A model generated the notes under the pieces. It saw only the letters and a list, made by a program, of their open reading frames with translations, was not told where the DNA came from and ran no database searches. Shown one piece after another: positions 41,651 through 53,849 of a stretch of DNA of 64,000 nt. A program made the translations under genes and the position numbers. Within the stretch, counting starts at the first letter, position 1; each line of letters starts with the position of its first letter. This DNA is from Nothopassalora personata (Eukaryota > Ascomycota > Dothideomycetes > Mycosphaerellales > Mycosphaerellaceae), in contig CM066290.1 of the NCBI GenBank assembly GCA_033816765.1, positions 62,001 to 126,000 of the forward strand, in the 5' to 3' direction.

Positions 41651-44600
41651 TCCACTTATTCTTACATAACTCCTTTATCTAGACCTACTCGTTATCGTAG
41701 CTAATACTAGTCTTATTAGACGCGGCCCTAAGCGGCTAGTTAGTAAAGTTCTTATAGTAGTTATAGAAGAAGCTCTTATTGCGCCCTTCGCTTATAAAGT
41801 ATAGCTACTTAAGAGTAGTAACTAAGCTAAGCTACTTATCTATTAATTTTATAGCTTAGACGCGCTACTTATACATCTTCTTATAGAAGAGCTCTAAGTC
41901 TAGGTGGACCGTAGCATTAAGCTACTTTCTAGCATTAAGGATAACTTTATTATCGTTCTAAGACTTTAAACCCGCTAGGGCATCGGATAGAGGGCTAATG
42001 CTACTAAGGTATACGCCCGTAGGGAAAGGATAGCCGGGTACTAGGCGTCGATACTTAAACCCTATAGCGCTCTTACTCAGCGTCTTAAAGTTACGATAGA
42101 GGTCTATTACCTAGTGTATGCTCTAGCTTCTCTAGAGTTTAAGATAGTTATCGTCGCGGATCTTAATAAAGTAAGGGTTAATCTAACGTAGCGTCTTCTT
42201 ATATACGGCCTACCTTATTAGAACGCCTATAGAAGTTACCCGCATTTGCCTAGCGCTTAGATCCTCTCTAAACTAGCTAATGCTATTCTTACTTAGGTAA
42301 TTCTAAACCCTAACTAAGAAGAAACGCTTAAATCGGCCGTCTTCTATACAGTCGTTAATCCGGTACTACTAGATGAACTCTCTAGTATTCCCTTACTTAT
42401 GAAAACCGTGTAAAAACTCCGGCCTACTAGTGCCCTCTAAGTTAAGAGAGTATAGCATATTAAGCCGGTTACTAGTCTAGTAGTTTTTAATTTCGAGGTT
42501 TAAGTCGACCCTAGTATACTATACTATAGCGTTTACATTACCCCCCTAATAAGCCCTATTAAAGCTAAAAATCGTAGGCCTAGGGAAGAAGATAAACCGA
42601 GTATAGTGTTAAGGGTGTAGCGCTACTTATAAGAGCTATAGCCCGGGGTCTTATCGCATGATCTATTAGCTTAGAGAATACTATATATTCTAGTAGACGC
42701 CGCCGTTACTAACCTTATTTAATTCTCGTAGGTACTATCGGTACACGTCGAATTCTCGACTTATTATCTCTCTAACTGTTTTAACCCGCGGCGCTAGTTT
42801 AGCGTTATTATACTAGTATAGCATGTTACTATTAATGTAGGTACCGGTACTATTAAGATCGGCTTAGTTAGCTTTATTAATGCCGAATTTGTCGAGGATC
42901 TAGTTATAGTTAGTATACGTAACGATACTACTCGTAGTGCCGACTTTACCTCGAACGCGGAGGTAGCTAAGCGGGTTAATAGTCTTCTAACTACGCTTAT
43001 TAGGGTAAAACCACGACCCATTTTTTACCTTAATAGCTAAAAAACTCTTACCTTTAAAGAGCTAGTCTTAGACCTTAAGCATACGCTTACATAAGGTATT
43101 AGCGGTAATACCGGGATTCGTAACGAAGTAGAGGGCCTTATAGTAGAAATCTCAAATATACTAATCGTACATTATAGCCCTAACCTTACTATCCCTCTTA
43201 AGAACCTACGAGATAGTATATTCGAGCACCTTAAGGCCCGCTATCCGGTACTTAGGTAGCTAGTTAATGCTATCTACGTTAATCGAGTTTCTAAACTTAA
43301 CGCTATAGTACCGCTTATTATAGGTATAGTTAGCGCGCTTAATCCGGAGAGCCTCGTCTTCTTATAGGATCTAATCCTTAAAGACTAATACATCCCTAAT
43401 TATAGCCGAAGGTAATATAGTAAGTATCGGATTACTATTCTTAGTTAAGGCCGGAGTAGATCGTAGGGTACTAACCGGTGTACCTAGCGGACTGCCCTTA
43501 CGTATAGGTACGCCGTCTAGCGTTCGGTTAGGCGAGGATCGAGTAGGCGTAGTTATACCCTTACCTATACTCTCGCCTATACGGAGCTACTTAAGTCGAC
43601 TCGACTTACGACCGCCTCTCGATAGGACTATAGGCTAGGTAGAGGCTAGTAGTAGAGTTAGCGTAGTACTCTTTACACGTCCTTTACCTTTACTACCCGG
43701 TAGTAGCTAACGTAGCTAAGGCTATTACTAGCTAGATAGTTTAGGTTAATCTATACTATCCTCTAGGGACGCGGACTTCTTAGTAATAGTACCCTCTATA
43801 AAGTATAGAAGGCTATCCTTATAGACGGCTAGGCAGTGTCTTCTAATAATCTCCCTACTCTTAGCCGACTACGGACTAATGCTACGTGCTTTAGCCTCCC
43901 TATCGCACCGGGTAAGATTACTAGGTTCTAGAATTCGCTTACGATCTATGCCCTTACGGCCGATCCTTATACGCTAAATTAATGCCCTCTAAATTCTACT
44001 AATAGCCCTACTATAGTCTAGGTACGTATTAATAAAGGCCGTAAACTAGAGGCGCCCGCTATTAGTACTATAAAGCTCGGAGATAACGCGTTAATTAAGA
44101 ATCTTATTGTCTATCTACTATAGCTAGTAGCGGGTAAGCGTAGCTCGAAGAGTCTTCTCTCGGTTACGAATCTCTAAACCGGTCTTACGAATCTTACCGA
44201 CAATAGGAAACAAGACATCGAGCTTCTTGTTACTAAGGAATTTATCCTAGTAGCTCTTACCTATACCGCTCTTAACTTTCTCGAAAAATAGGTTAACCTA
44301 GACGGAGTAGTCTTCGAACACCTTCTCGAAGCCCTTATAGAAGTCCTTTAACATCTTAACCCGCTTCTAAGGACTAAGCTCTCGGAATATAACATTAGCG
44401 GCGGACTTCGGCGTGTTCGTGTTAGTAAGGACATGCTTAACGTTATCCGGTAGGCGAAGGGACTCGAACAAGGTCTAAGGTAGGCGGGTAAGCCTAGTAA
44501 TAGTACTAGTAAGCGCTATGCTCGAGCTAGCTAGGCGTAACGAAGGACTAGCTAAAGCTATAATAACTAGGATTCGCTAGTAGTAAGATCGTAAGAGCTA

Positions 44601-44667
44601 GCTATCTTATAGTGCTACTCTAGAGTATTAGTAAGCTTTAAAAGCTTAGTGTCGGGGTAGGGGCTTT
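41651..44667 (-). pseudogene. ORF3 of giant element, unknown protein (copy B)
   Basis: This is the counterpart of the third frame of copy A, with the same layout: (CTA)n-type microsatellite near 44715-44740, basic N-terminal part, low-complexity stretch near 43450-43750, ordered C-terminal region. A short fragment at 42794-43021 remains open on the minus strand. It is RIP-broken like A. I cannot assign a family. Confidence 0.6.
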
Positions 44668-45012
44668 AAAGAAGGTTAAGGTCGTAAAGAGAGAGGCTAA
44701 AGAACTGTCTAATGTATATAGTAGTAGTAGTAGTAGATAGATATATTAATATTAGTTATCGGTAAGGATGTGCTAGTATTTAAAGAAAAAGAGGAAGTAG
44801 TAGGTAGAGAGCTACGCTTAAGTATGCCTCTTAGCGTATATCCCTATAACCGTTATAAGGTAGCAGCGGCGAGACCGGTCTTATAAGTAGTAAGAGTAGT
44901 ACTATTAAGGTTATACTAAAGGTCCGATAACCTTGTATGTAACCGAAAACCAGTGCTAGTAACTACCTAGGTAAGCATTCGGTAGGGGCATACTACGCTA
45001 TTACGTAATCCG

Positions 45013-45038
45013 ATTTACGGGTCCCGGGACCGGTAAAT
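45013..45038. promoter_or_regulatory. 26-bp palindrome ahead of ORF3 (B)
   Basis: This matches the ATTTACCGGTCCC palindrome with one mismatch in the left arm (45019). Position relative to pol and ORF3 is as in copy A (13220-13245). Confidence 0.85.
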
Positions 45039-45182
45039 GTAACTCTACTAACTGAGGTCTAACTAAGGTAAGAACACCCTATAAAGTAAAGTCTAGATAA
45101 CCGAATTAGCTTAATAAACTAAAGGGTATGCGCAACACATGCCTAAGGGAAGTAAACTCCGTACGCTATTACTAACTAATTA

Positions 45183-48100
45183 GTTCTAAGCCTCGATCCT
45201 ACTAAACTGTAAAGTTTTAGCTATAGAAAGGTTATAAGGCCTAACCTATAGCTTCTTAGATTCCGGTTTAGAATACGATCCCCTTTCGTTAACTCCTATA
45301 GGTAGTACGTCTTCGTTAACGATAGGCTCGATCTCGTTCGAATTACTACTATCTTTGCTATTAGTAACGCTATTAGTAACTTCTCCCTCCCCTATTACGA
45401 GATCTATCCTATTATCTAAGCCTAGTACTCCTATGTTATCCGGGCGAAGCTCTAGAACTAGCTTAAGGTTTTCTCGTACCTAAACACCCTTTATTAGCGT
45501 GCTATTAAGTTCCTTAAGAATATAGGTACTATACTCCCTAGAGATACTAGATACCCGATATAGACCTTACTATCGGTAACCGATCTTACGTAAGAAGTTA
45601 TCCTTATATAGCTTATCGAACCTTATAATAAGGTCGCCCTTCTAGAAACTAATAAAGTTAACATTCCGGTAAGAATTAAAGTAGTCCTTACTAAGCTCTC
45701 TTAGTCGCTTCCTCCGAGCATATAGCTCTTCTAAACTAAGGTCTCGAGCCTAGAGTTAACGCGCACGTATAGTAAGTAGGTCCTTAGTCGTTCTTACCGA
45801 TCTCTATTAATAATTAGCCTACGTCGGGTACTTAACCTTAATTAGTAGAATCGTGCGATAGCTATATAGGACCTAAGCTAGCGTTATTCTAGTAGTACGA
45901 TAGGTCGTAGTCCTATTAGCCTATAACATAGCGGGTATCTAATGCTCCTATCCGCGGTATATGTTCCTTATAAGCTTTACTAACGCTATAAGAATCGAAC
46001 GGTGTCTAACCTCGACCGGAGTATTAGATTGCGGATAGTATAGTAATATTCGGATCCTTCGAATACTAAGTCCTACGAGTAACCGCTTAACCTTAGCTAC
46101 ATAAACCGTAGCGTTATTAAGCACAATTTTAGTATAGTAGCCGTACCTATAGAAGACATCCTTATATAGAAACTTAGTAACCGTCTTAGAGCTAGGAGGT
46201 ACCCTCGTTACTCTAGCCTCGATCTAGTTACTAAGTGCTTCGCGCGTAACTAGGAGGTATCTATTTTTATACACCTAGACAGGGTCCGAGTACTACTTCT
46301 TACTAATAACCTAGGGGGTTAATAAGTGAAGCTTACTAGCGCGCTAGTTACCTTCGCGAAACCTATAAGGAGCATAACTTCGAACCTACGTAGAGACATC
46401 GGCGAAGCACCTGTCCTAGTAATACCGATCGGAAATAAGGTTATATACGACCTTAGCGCTACGGTAACTGTGTCTTTTATAGTACTCTATAACGATCTCC
46501 TTCTAAGCCTTATTATCGTTAATTATAAGTTATAACGGTACTCCTCGGCGCTTCTAGAAGAATAGTAATTGGTCCTAGATAAAGAAATTAGCGCTCTTCT
46601 TTACTAGCCGCCGGTACTTAGTACGGGTAATACTATCGGGCCGGGTCCTAGTTTCTATAACCTAAGCAAGTTACTAAGAGCTCTTAGAGTATTAGTCCCC
46701 GAGATGTCGTGTTTTCTAGATTTTAACTAGATAGGTATCGACCGGCTCCGGGTACCCGAATAGCTTATTATTAATTATCCGGTCGACTTCGTCCTCGTTA
46801 GCGTCTATAGGTTCCTAAGGTGTAGAGGGCCTACGAGACAGGGCATCTAGGCTAGTATACCTAGTTCCCGTAACGTGCTTCACTTCGAACGTAAATAGCC
46901 TAATTTATGCGACCTACCGGGCTATTGCCGAGTTCGGTAGGTCCGAAGCCGGCCGGTTAAGCTACTATATAAGTGTCTTAGTATTAACCTTAAGGATAAA
47001 ATTAACGCTAGTAATATATCTCTAGATCTTCTTAAGCCCCTTAAGGACCCTAAGGCATTTCCGCTTACGAGCATTATATCTAGATTCTAACGCGTTCTAG
47101 ATTCTACTCTTATACCGTACTAGGTAACGCCGTCGGGTACTATCTATTAATTCTTAAGAAACGACACATCCCTATCTAGTGCCGCTAGCATTAACTAAGA
47201 CAAAGATAGACCTAGCACTAGGTAAGTAGTAGAGGGTAACTAAGGCTAGAGCCTACATAAGATATCTAGTAACCTCTTCTTTCGAGAACTGCTTATTTTC
47301 TATCTAGGTGAACTCGGCGTCCTTCTTTAGTAGCTTATATATTAGTCGAGCGATAATAACGAACTAGGGGATCTATATCCGGAAGTTATACACATAGCCC
47401 TACATAGGTGCGGACCTCCTTAATATAGATAGGCGTAGGCTAATCTAGGATCTTAGCTATAACCTTTAGGTTAGGATAGCGACTATCCGGGCTAGTAACG
47501 TACCTAATAATCTTAAGCTTTTCGTATAACTATTAGGATTTGCCTCTAGTAACTACCGTACTAGCTCTCTCTAGGTTAGTAAGAACTAGATCTAGGGAAA
47601 CGATATGCTTAACGACCTATTTCCTTAACCTAGGCTCTACTTCTACATTCCTATAGTCCTTAGTTAGTCCCTTAATACCGATGTTATTGAGAAACGGCTT
47701 CGCTCGATACGAGATATAATTAAGTAGAATCTTTATTACCGTACGTACGAACTAAGTAACTAAATTAGTAGCTCCTTAAGGTAGAGTCGTGTTACGTACT
47801 AGGCTAAGAGGGGTTATAAACGCTATTAAGTCCTAGTAGGACTTATCTAAAGTGATCTAATTATAACCTAAAAACAGGTCCATAAGTGAAGCGACTCAGT
47901 ACCCGGTAAAATCCTCTAAGAAGCTATCCGTATCCGGTAGAATATTAGCATCGCGTATAGTAACCTCATTTAGGAGTATAGCTAAGTTAATTAACCGATA
48001 TAGCACATCGCTTCTAGAGGCATTAACCTTCTTTACGACTAGAAACTAGCTATTAGAATATGCCCCTTATAAGTATTCTAGGATGTTGTTCTTAATCCGG

Positions 48101-48561
48101 GCCCTAATTATGCGTTTAATAACTGCCCTAAGACTTAGGTATAACCGGATAGGGCGTGCCTACTATAGCTTATAAGGGACCGTGTTAATCTTCTAAGGTA
48201 GTATAACGTCGTACCTAATTTACCTTATATAAGTAAAATCCTAAGCGAGGACTGCCTCCCGGTTATAGAGCATCTTATCGAATAAGGCCCTTTCTATTAG
48301 TAATAGCTTAATGCTAACCTTAATTAAGGTAAGCTGTTCTAGAGTAATCCGGCTACCTTACTCTATACTTAAGAATTTCTTAGTTACGTACTTCCCGTTA
48401 AACGGACCTTTTTCTTTAGGTATCTTAGACTCTAGGTATAGTGCCCTACGCTTCTATTCTATATCTCCCTTAACTCGTGATTCTAGGCGTTCGTAAACGC
48501 TCGCGTCTACTAGCTTCTTCTTATCCGCCTTACGCTTATATATCGTAAAGACCTACGGCAT
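45183..48561 (-). pseudogene. RT-RNase H-integrase relic of giant element copy B
   Basis: This is the counterpart of 9345-13075 without the solo LTR. The probable start is the ATG complementary to 48559-48561. RT, RNase H, integrase core and integrase C-terminal blocks match copy A, with its own set of TAG/TAA stops. Short open islands at 46326-46535 and 48311-48496 on the plus strand are shadows. Confidence 0.75.
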
Positions 48562-48843
48562 CCTAATGTTAGCTATATGTTAGCCTACTTATTACTTCCG
48601 TACCTAAGCATTTAATGTAGATTGCCTTAAGATCTCGGAGGGCTAATCTCCTTAAACTAAATAAACGTTAGTAATAGAATCTCCCTTAAACGCGCCTATT
48701 CTAATTTCTATAACTCGTTCCTTTATTCTAGCACTCCTAAGCAATCCTAATAAGTAAGCTAAATAGTTACTAGGCGTTAGAGCCTTACCGGGTTCCTATA
48801 GATGCGTCGTGTCGTAGTCGTATCCGTTTTCCTTACTATAGCT

Positions 48844-48869
48844 ATTTACCGGTCCCGGGACCGGTAAAT
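48844..48869. promoter_or_regulatory. 26-bp perfect palindrome ahead of pol (B)
   Basis: A perfect copy lies between the protease end and the pol start, about 280 bp upstream of the pol ATG. It corresponds to 9016-9041 in copy A. Confidence 0.88.
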
Positions 48870-51800
48870 TAAAGTCCGAGGTTTCTCCGAGATAGTACGA
48901 GAACCTTACTAATTTTGTTAAATCCGGCTTTAGTAAGTTACCGGTAGGTTGAGCGCCGTAAATTAACCTACCCTTCTATTTCCCGACGCTTTTAACAGTT
49001 CTTAAAGGGTCTTGTACCTATCCGAACTAATTAGGGCAGTAAACATAACACTTTTACCTTTACGGCTAGTAATAGTCTCCTCCTACGAACTATTATTATA
49101 GTTACGGGCAGTAAGCCGCACCTTACGGGCCTACGGTCGTCCTAGGATTATTAGTGAGTTTAGATCCGAGGAGATAAACATGTCTACCTAGTAGTAAACC
49201 CTAAATACCTAAACATCTAAATTGCCTATAACACCTTTAAACTAGGCCCGCCCTCTAGCACCTCGAAAGGTAAGCTAAGTACTCGACATTACTAGTAACC
49301 TAAACCTATAAGCGTTCCTCTGGCCGATAATATTTACCTCGGAACCCTTATTAATTAGGTACCTAATCTAGTTCTTATTTATCCTAAACTCCGCTACTAC
49401 CTAAGGACTAGGGACTATAGTAAAGTTATTAAGGATACTAGAGAGCCCGATTTTCTTAACGTCCTTATATAGCTTAGTAGTAGGGACCGTACCTTTAGAG
49501 TAAAGCATAGTTAAATATACTCCGATATACTAGGCCTAACTACCTTCGCGGAAGACCTCCTTATTATACTTAGGTTCATCTTTATAGGTAACTACTTATC
49601 TAGTGCGAACCTTAGGGTTCTTTCCTATAAGGCGTCGTACTATAGCGAGCTTCTCCTAAAGAGCGGGGGTGTTAGTAACGCGACCGAAGAGGGTAGCCTC
49701 GAACTAGCGACTATATCGAAACTAATCCTAGGCATTTACATTAGGAAACGTTGTCTAGAGGATCTAATTAATCTAGTAGATAATACCCTCTTCCTTTATA
49801 ACCGGGCTATTACTAGCTAAACTATATTATCGGACGTAGTTATTAATCCTTATAGTCTTAGCATTCTATATACGCTTCCTTTATACGAAGGGGGCGTTCA
49901 CGGGACTAATAGGCATATCCTTAGGCAGTCCCTTATTAGCATTGTTCCCTAGTCTATTTACTTAGGTATTATTTCCCCTTCCTAGGGTTACCCCGGGTTT
50001 AGCTAATAATTAAGTTTCGCTTATTTAAGCACTAACTTCGTTAATTATTTTAACCTCCTACTAGTTAATCTTAGCTTACCGGATCTCCTATTCCAATTGT
50101 AGGCGCCTTTCTTAGTAGCCTTAGCTCGGGCTCGTAGATCCTAGGCTAAGGACCGGGTCCTCGGGTGCGAATTCTTTAGAATGCCTACGGGTGCCTTCCC
50201 TTTCACTTTATTAGACTACATAGGATAGGTAGATACCTCGTTAAGCTCGCCTAAGTCGATCGCCTACTCCACTTTACTTTCTCTAAATGAGACCTAATAT
50301 GTCCTAGTAGCCTTCGCCGCTTAGCTAGACCGTACGTCCTAAGGGCTATACTCTATTAAATGCCTAAAGTTAGGAGGGGGCTTAGAATAATTAGGAGGCG
50401 TGACCTTTATTACCCTAGTATAGTCCCTACCTATCTATTACTTACGTAGTGTAGAAATCTTATACTAGTTATTAAACTCGATCGGCCTATAATGTTCTTC
50501 GAGTAGAGGGAGTATATAGAGCAGTTTTGGTTTACTATAGTCCCTCCGAAAGTTAAATTTAGTAGGACGCGGATCGCCTTCTTTCTCTAGATACTACTAG
50601 TTATTTAGGGCGAGGTATACGTAGCCCCGGGATATTAAGGACCTTATCGCTCTACAATTGCTAGCCTAGTGCTTCGAACTGCTATAGTTATAGTAACAAC
50701 TATCTATCGCTTTAGACTATTCGCAATTCTAGGACGGGGGACGCTACATTACGTAAACCTATAGTTTAGTATCTAGGTCGTACCTCTCTAGTTACATAGA
50801 GCGTTAATTCTCGCTCGGATAGAAGGTACCCGCGTCCGCGACGCGACCGCGCTAGTATACACGTATACTCATTTTAGCTACCTTCTAGATTAGGTTATTA
50901 TTAATAATAGTCCTAGAGGTAGCCTTCTTAAGCGTGTTAATCTTAGGCTTAAGGCGCGGCATTTACTTTACGACTAAGCGGTGTAGCTAAGGTAAAGTAA
51001 GAGGGAAATCTATATATATAGCTTTCTATCCCTCCTTACTATCTACGATACTAGTAGCTTCATCGAGGATCCTCTAAAAATCCCTAAACTTCTTAGGTTA
51101 CTTTAGGTAAAGCCCGTAAGCCTTATAGACTACTTTCGCGACTACCTCTAGTAATCCCTAAAGGAGGAGGCGACTCCGGGAGCTATTATCCAAATCCTTA
51201 GGTTCAATTAGGTCACTTAAGGATATAAATAGGCGGATAAATTCCTTTACATCTTATTCTTCGGGTCTCTTACCTTACTACGCCCTAATAATCTCCTTAA
51301 GATATTCCCGACTCCCTAATATCGAGTAGGCGTTAAACCTTAAGAACTCTAATAAGAACGCCCTCCTAAAACGTGCCTTATTAGTAAGCTACCTAGGCAG
51401 TCTTATAACTACGCGTCGGATAGTAGTTCCGCAATTGCGCTTAAACCTACCCTAGAAATTATCCTTCTTAATAGATGCCCGAGGCGGATACTAGTCTATT
51501 AGGTCGTTAAACCGCTCCTAGAACTTAGCAGCATTAGTACTATTAAAGAACAAATTCTTAGCACCTCCTAGAGGTAGAAAGCGAGGGCTAGCGTTTTCTA
51601 TTACTACTACTAATCGTCTAAAGAGGGTAGTTATAGTATCTATTCTAATTATGCTATTCGTACCTATACCTATACCTAATTTAGCGGCGTTAGTTCCGCT
51701 TCTCCCTTCTTTACTAGATTTAGGTATTTCCCCTTCCTCCGATTCCTCTATCCCCTTATAAGGGATAGAGTCCCTATAGACCCCTTCTATTTTTGTAGGG

Positions 51801-51910
51801 TTTACTAGCTATTCGTAGCCTCTACCTATGTTGGTAAAGGTGCTAAGTTTTTCTATTAATGTAGCCGTATCTATTATTACGTAGTACTTACTTTAGAATG
51901 CGCTAATACT
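48870..51910 (-). pseudogene. gag-protease relic of giant element copy B
   Basis: This contains the Gag N-terminus missing from copy A. Reading leftwards from about 51.9 kb: IEKLSTFTNIGRGYEQLVNP, then an acidic stretch (EESEEGEIPKSSKEG), then the segment equivalent to window position 1 onward. The frame continues uninterrupted through the site where element 1 sits in copy A, and ends with the protease-like region near 49.2 kb. It is RIP-broken. Confidence 0.7.
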
Positions 51911-51954
51911 AGTTATTACTTAATAGGACCTTATAACTGTAATTGTTACTAAAT

Positions 51955-52085
51955 ACCTTAGACCTTAAGTGTTTTCAACCTTAGTCGACCTTAACCGTAA
52001 ACCTTAACCTTAAACCTTAACCTTAAGTAATAACCTTAACCGTAAACCTTAGACCTTAAACCGTAATTTAAACCTTATAAACTGA
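51955..52085. repeat. Degenerate ccttaa-rich satellite in the 5' leader
   Basis: Runs of aaccttaacc, accttaaacc and similar units repeat between the 5' LTR and gag of copy B. They resemble, but do not match, the fungal telomere unit CCCTAA. The counterpart of copy A is outside the window. Confidence 0.65.
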
Positions 52086-52140
52086 ATACTAATACGCTAC
52101 CGGGTGTACACTTAATACCCCCCCTTATTAACTACTAAAA

Positions 52141-52511
52141 TAATGTCTACTAACTACCCTATATAGGCCTATCCGAGTTATAGTAGTATAGAGCGGCGCT
52201 TATGTAAGTAGGGGTATTTACTGATCCCGGGACCGTAAAATTAGGTCACGTAACGAGTAGCGTAGTAGCTAGATAAAACAAGAGGATTAGCGGACTTAAA
52301 CCCCTATACCCTCTACTCGAGAGGTATAAATTAAATTGTTACCTTAATGCTACGCTTATAATACTTAACTACGTAGTATATATCTTAATAGCTATACTAG
52401 TTCCTACTAGCTTACCTAAATGTCCCATTAAACCTAAATGAAATTTAGGCAAGTTGGACCTAAGGGACCCCCTCTAAACCTAAGGTTAACATAACCTATT
52501 AGTCGTTAATA
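52141..52511 (-). repeat. 5' LTR of giant element copy B
   Basis: This is in the same orientation as 40675-41047 and about 90% alike, with the palindrome at 52216-52241. Beyond 52511 the sequence changes to repeat R5. Confidence 0.78.
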
Positions 52512-53449
52512 CTATAGAACTACGGACGTAGTAGCGGCAGCGGAGGAGGGGGTAGTAGTAGTAGAGGCGCCGGCGAAGCGTACGCGGGTGTCCCCTATAC
52601 GCTTGTTCTTATAGGTAGAGAACTACCTCTTAGCCTAAGGGGGAGGTTAGCCGATTTATATAGGGAGCGATAGTACGCCGTACACGGCGAGCGTAGGGAG
52701 CGCTAGCGAGGCGTAGTACTTACCTCTAAGATCTACTCGCCTAGCTAGGCGTAGACCTCGTACTACTAGTCTAGAGCGTCCTACTCTTACTTAGTAATAG
52801 GGTTACTAAGCCCCTAGATAAGCTTATCGCGCTAAGCGCGAGCGGCGCGTAGGCGAGCTACTAGCTACGCGATAGCGACGCTAGTATTACTAACGTAGGG
52901 GTGCCTAATGTCTCTATAGCGCCTACACTTCTTAAGTAACTCGCCGGTAGTAATACTATTACACGTATCCTACTCGTCTACTATACTATTAGTAAGCGCA
53001 TCGTAAGCGAAGAGCGTAGCGAATACTTACTAGCTACGAAGTACGGGAGATAACGTATATATATCTTAATATCTATACCTAGGCGCCTAGCTAGTAAGGA
53101 CTTAGGGGTCTACGGGCCGGCCCTAGTACGCTAAACTTACGCTTCGCTAGCGTATCTAGTACGCCGAGCGCGCTAGACATCTATACTAGTAGTACTAGTA
53201 ATAGTATTAGTAGTACTAATAGGCCCCTTATAAGGGCCTCCTAGCGGAGCTAGTCTTAGATAGCTTCCTCTAAAGCTATAGTAGTACTAGCGGGTCGCTA
53301 GATAGTCGCTAGCGAGGAGCTAGTAGATTGCTAGTAGTACGGGTATAGTACGCTACGAGAACGTAGTATAAGGGAAAAGAAGGAAAAGGAGGGAGAGGGT
53401 ACGCTTCTTAAACCCTCGAGTTAGTTAACCTAGTAACTACAACTTTATA
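52512..53449. repeat. Repeat R5, second copy (left part)
   Basis: This matches 19414-20350 closely, with the 37-bp core at 53293-53329 inverted. It is interrupted by element 3, and the right part continues at 60338-60676. Confidence 0.8.
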
Positions 53450-53454
53450 CCTAC

Positions 53455-53832
53455 TGTTACGGATCAATATGACGAGGACACTGCCCAGCCAATGGACGCC
53501 CTACAGCTCACAGGAAGCAAGGACCAATAAGATATGGCGCGACGCTGCAAGAGCGCGACGGCTGTCGAGCCTGCGCAATGTCGAGCCAGCGCGACACAGC
53601 GCGCCTGCCAAGAGCTTCGAGCCAGAAGCATTCTCCTATGTATTTAGGAACGCTGAGAAACCCTTATGGCTTCGAGGCGTTCAACTCATGTTACTATCTC
53701 ACTGATTGGAATACACCTCTTACTCCAATTATTGCACTTCGCTCTCAGCTCGCCTCAGCCTCTCCAAAGAATACCGCCACGTGACTTGACTTCTCTCCCC
53801 CCTTGAGATTAGCCCTGGAACGAGACATAACA
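53455..53832 (+). repeat. 5' LTR of element 3
   Basis: This 378-bp repeat (tgttacgg...cataaca) matches 59955-60332 at constant offset 6500. A TATTTA at 53641-53646 lies about 35 bp before the putative transcript start; RIP-damaged relatives have tttatattta there. Confidence 0.94.
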
Positions 53833-53846
53833 CTTTGAACGCCCTC
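53641..53846 (+). promoter_or_regulatory. TATA-like box and self-priming pair of element 3
   Basis: The primer-site region ctttgaacgccctc (53833-53846) contains the complement of ggcgttcaa at 53676-53684. Allowing one bulged base, gaggcgttcaa pairs over 11 positions. The relics R3a and R3b keep both partners (cgaggcgtttaac with ctttaaacgccctc in R3b). The start predicted near 53674 is about 33 bp after TATTTA. This fits Tf1-type self-priming but is inferred. Confidence 0.55.
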
Positions 53847-53849
53847 AGG

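Larger units (their letters stand above)
40675..52511 (-). mobile_element. Giant Ty3-type LTR element, copy B (complete outline, RIP-degraded)
   Basis: This is an 11.8-kb relic, minus strand, inverted relative to copy A. Its LTR-like repeats (about 52141-52511 and 40675-41047) are in direct orientation and roughly 90% alike, with mostly transition differences. Order on the minus strand: 5' LTR, leader, gag-protease, palindrome, RT-integrase, palindrome, ORF3, polypurine tract, 3' LTR. It lacks the insertions found in A, so it preserves empty target sites. A clear target duplication was not found (ctagg and ctata flank it). Confidence 0.82.
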
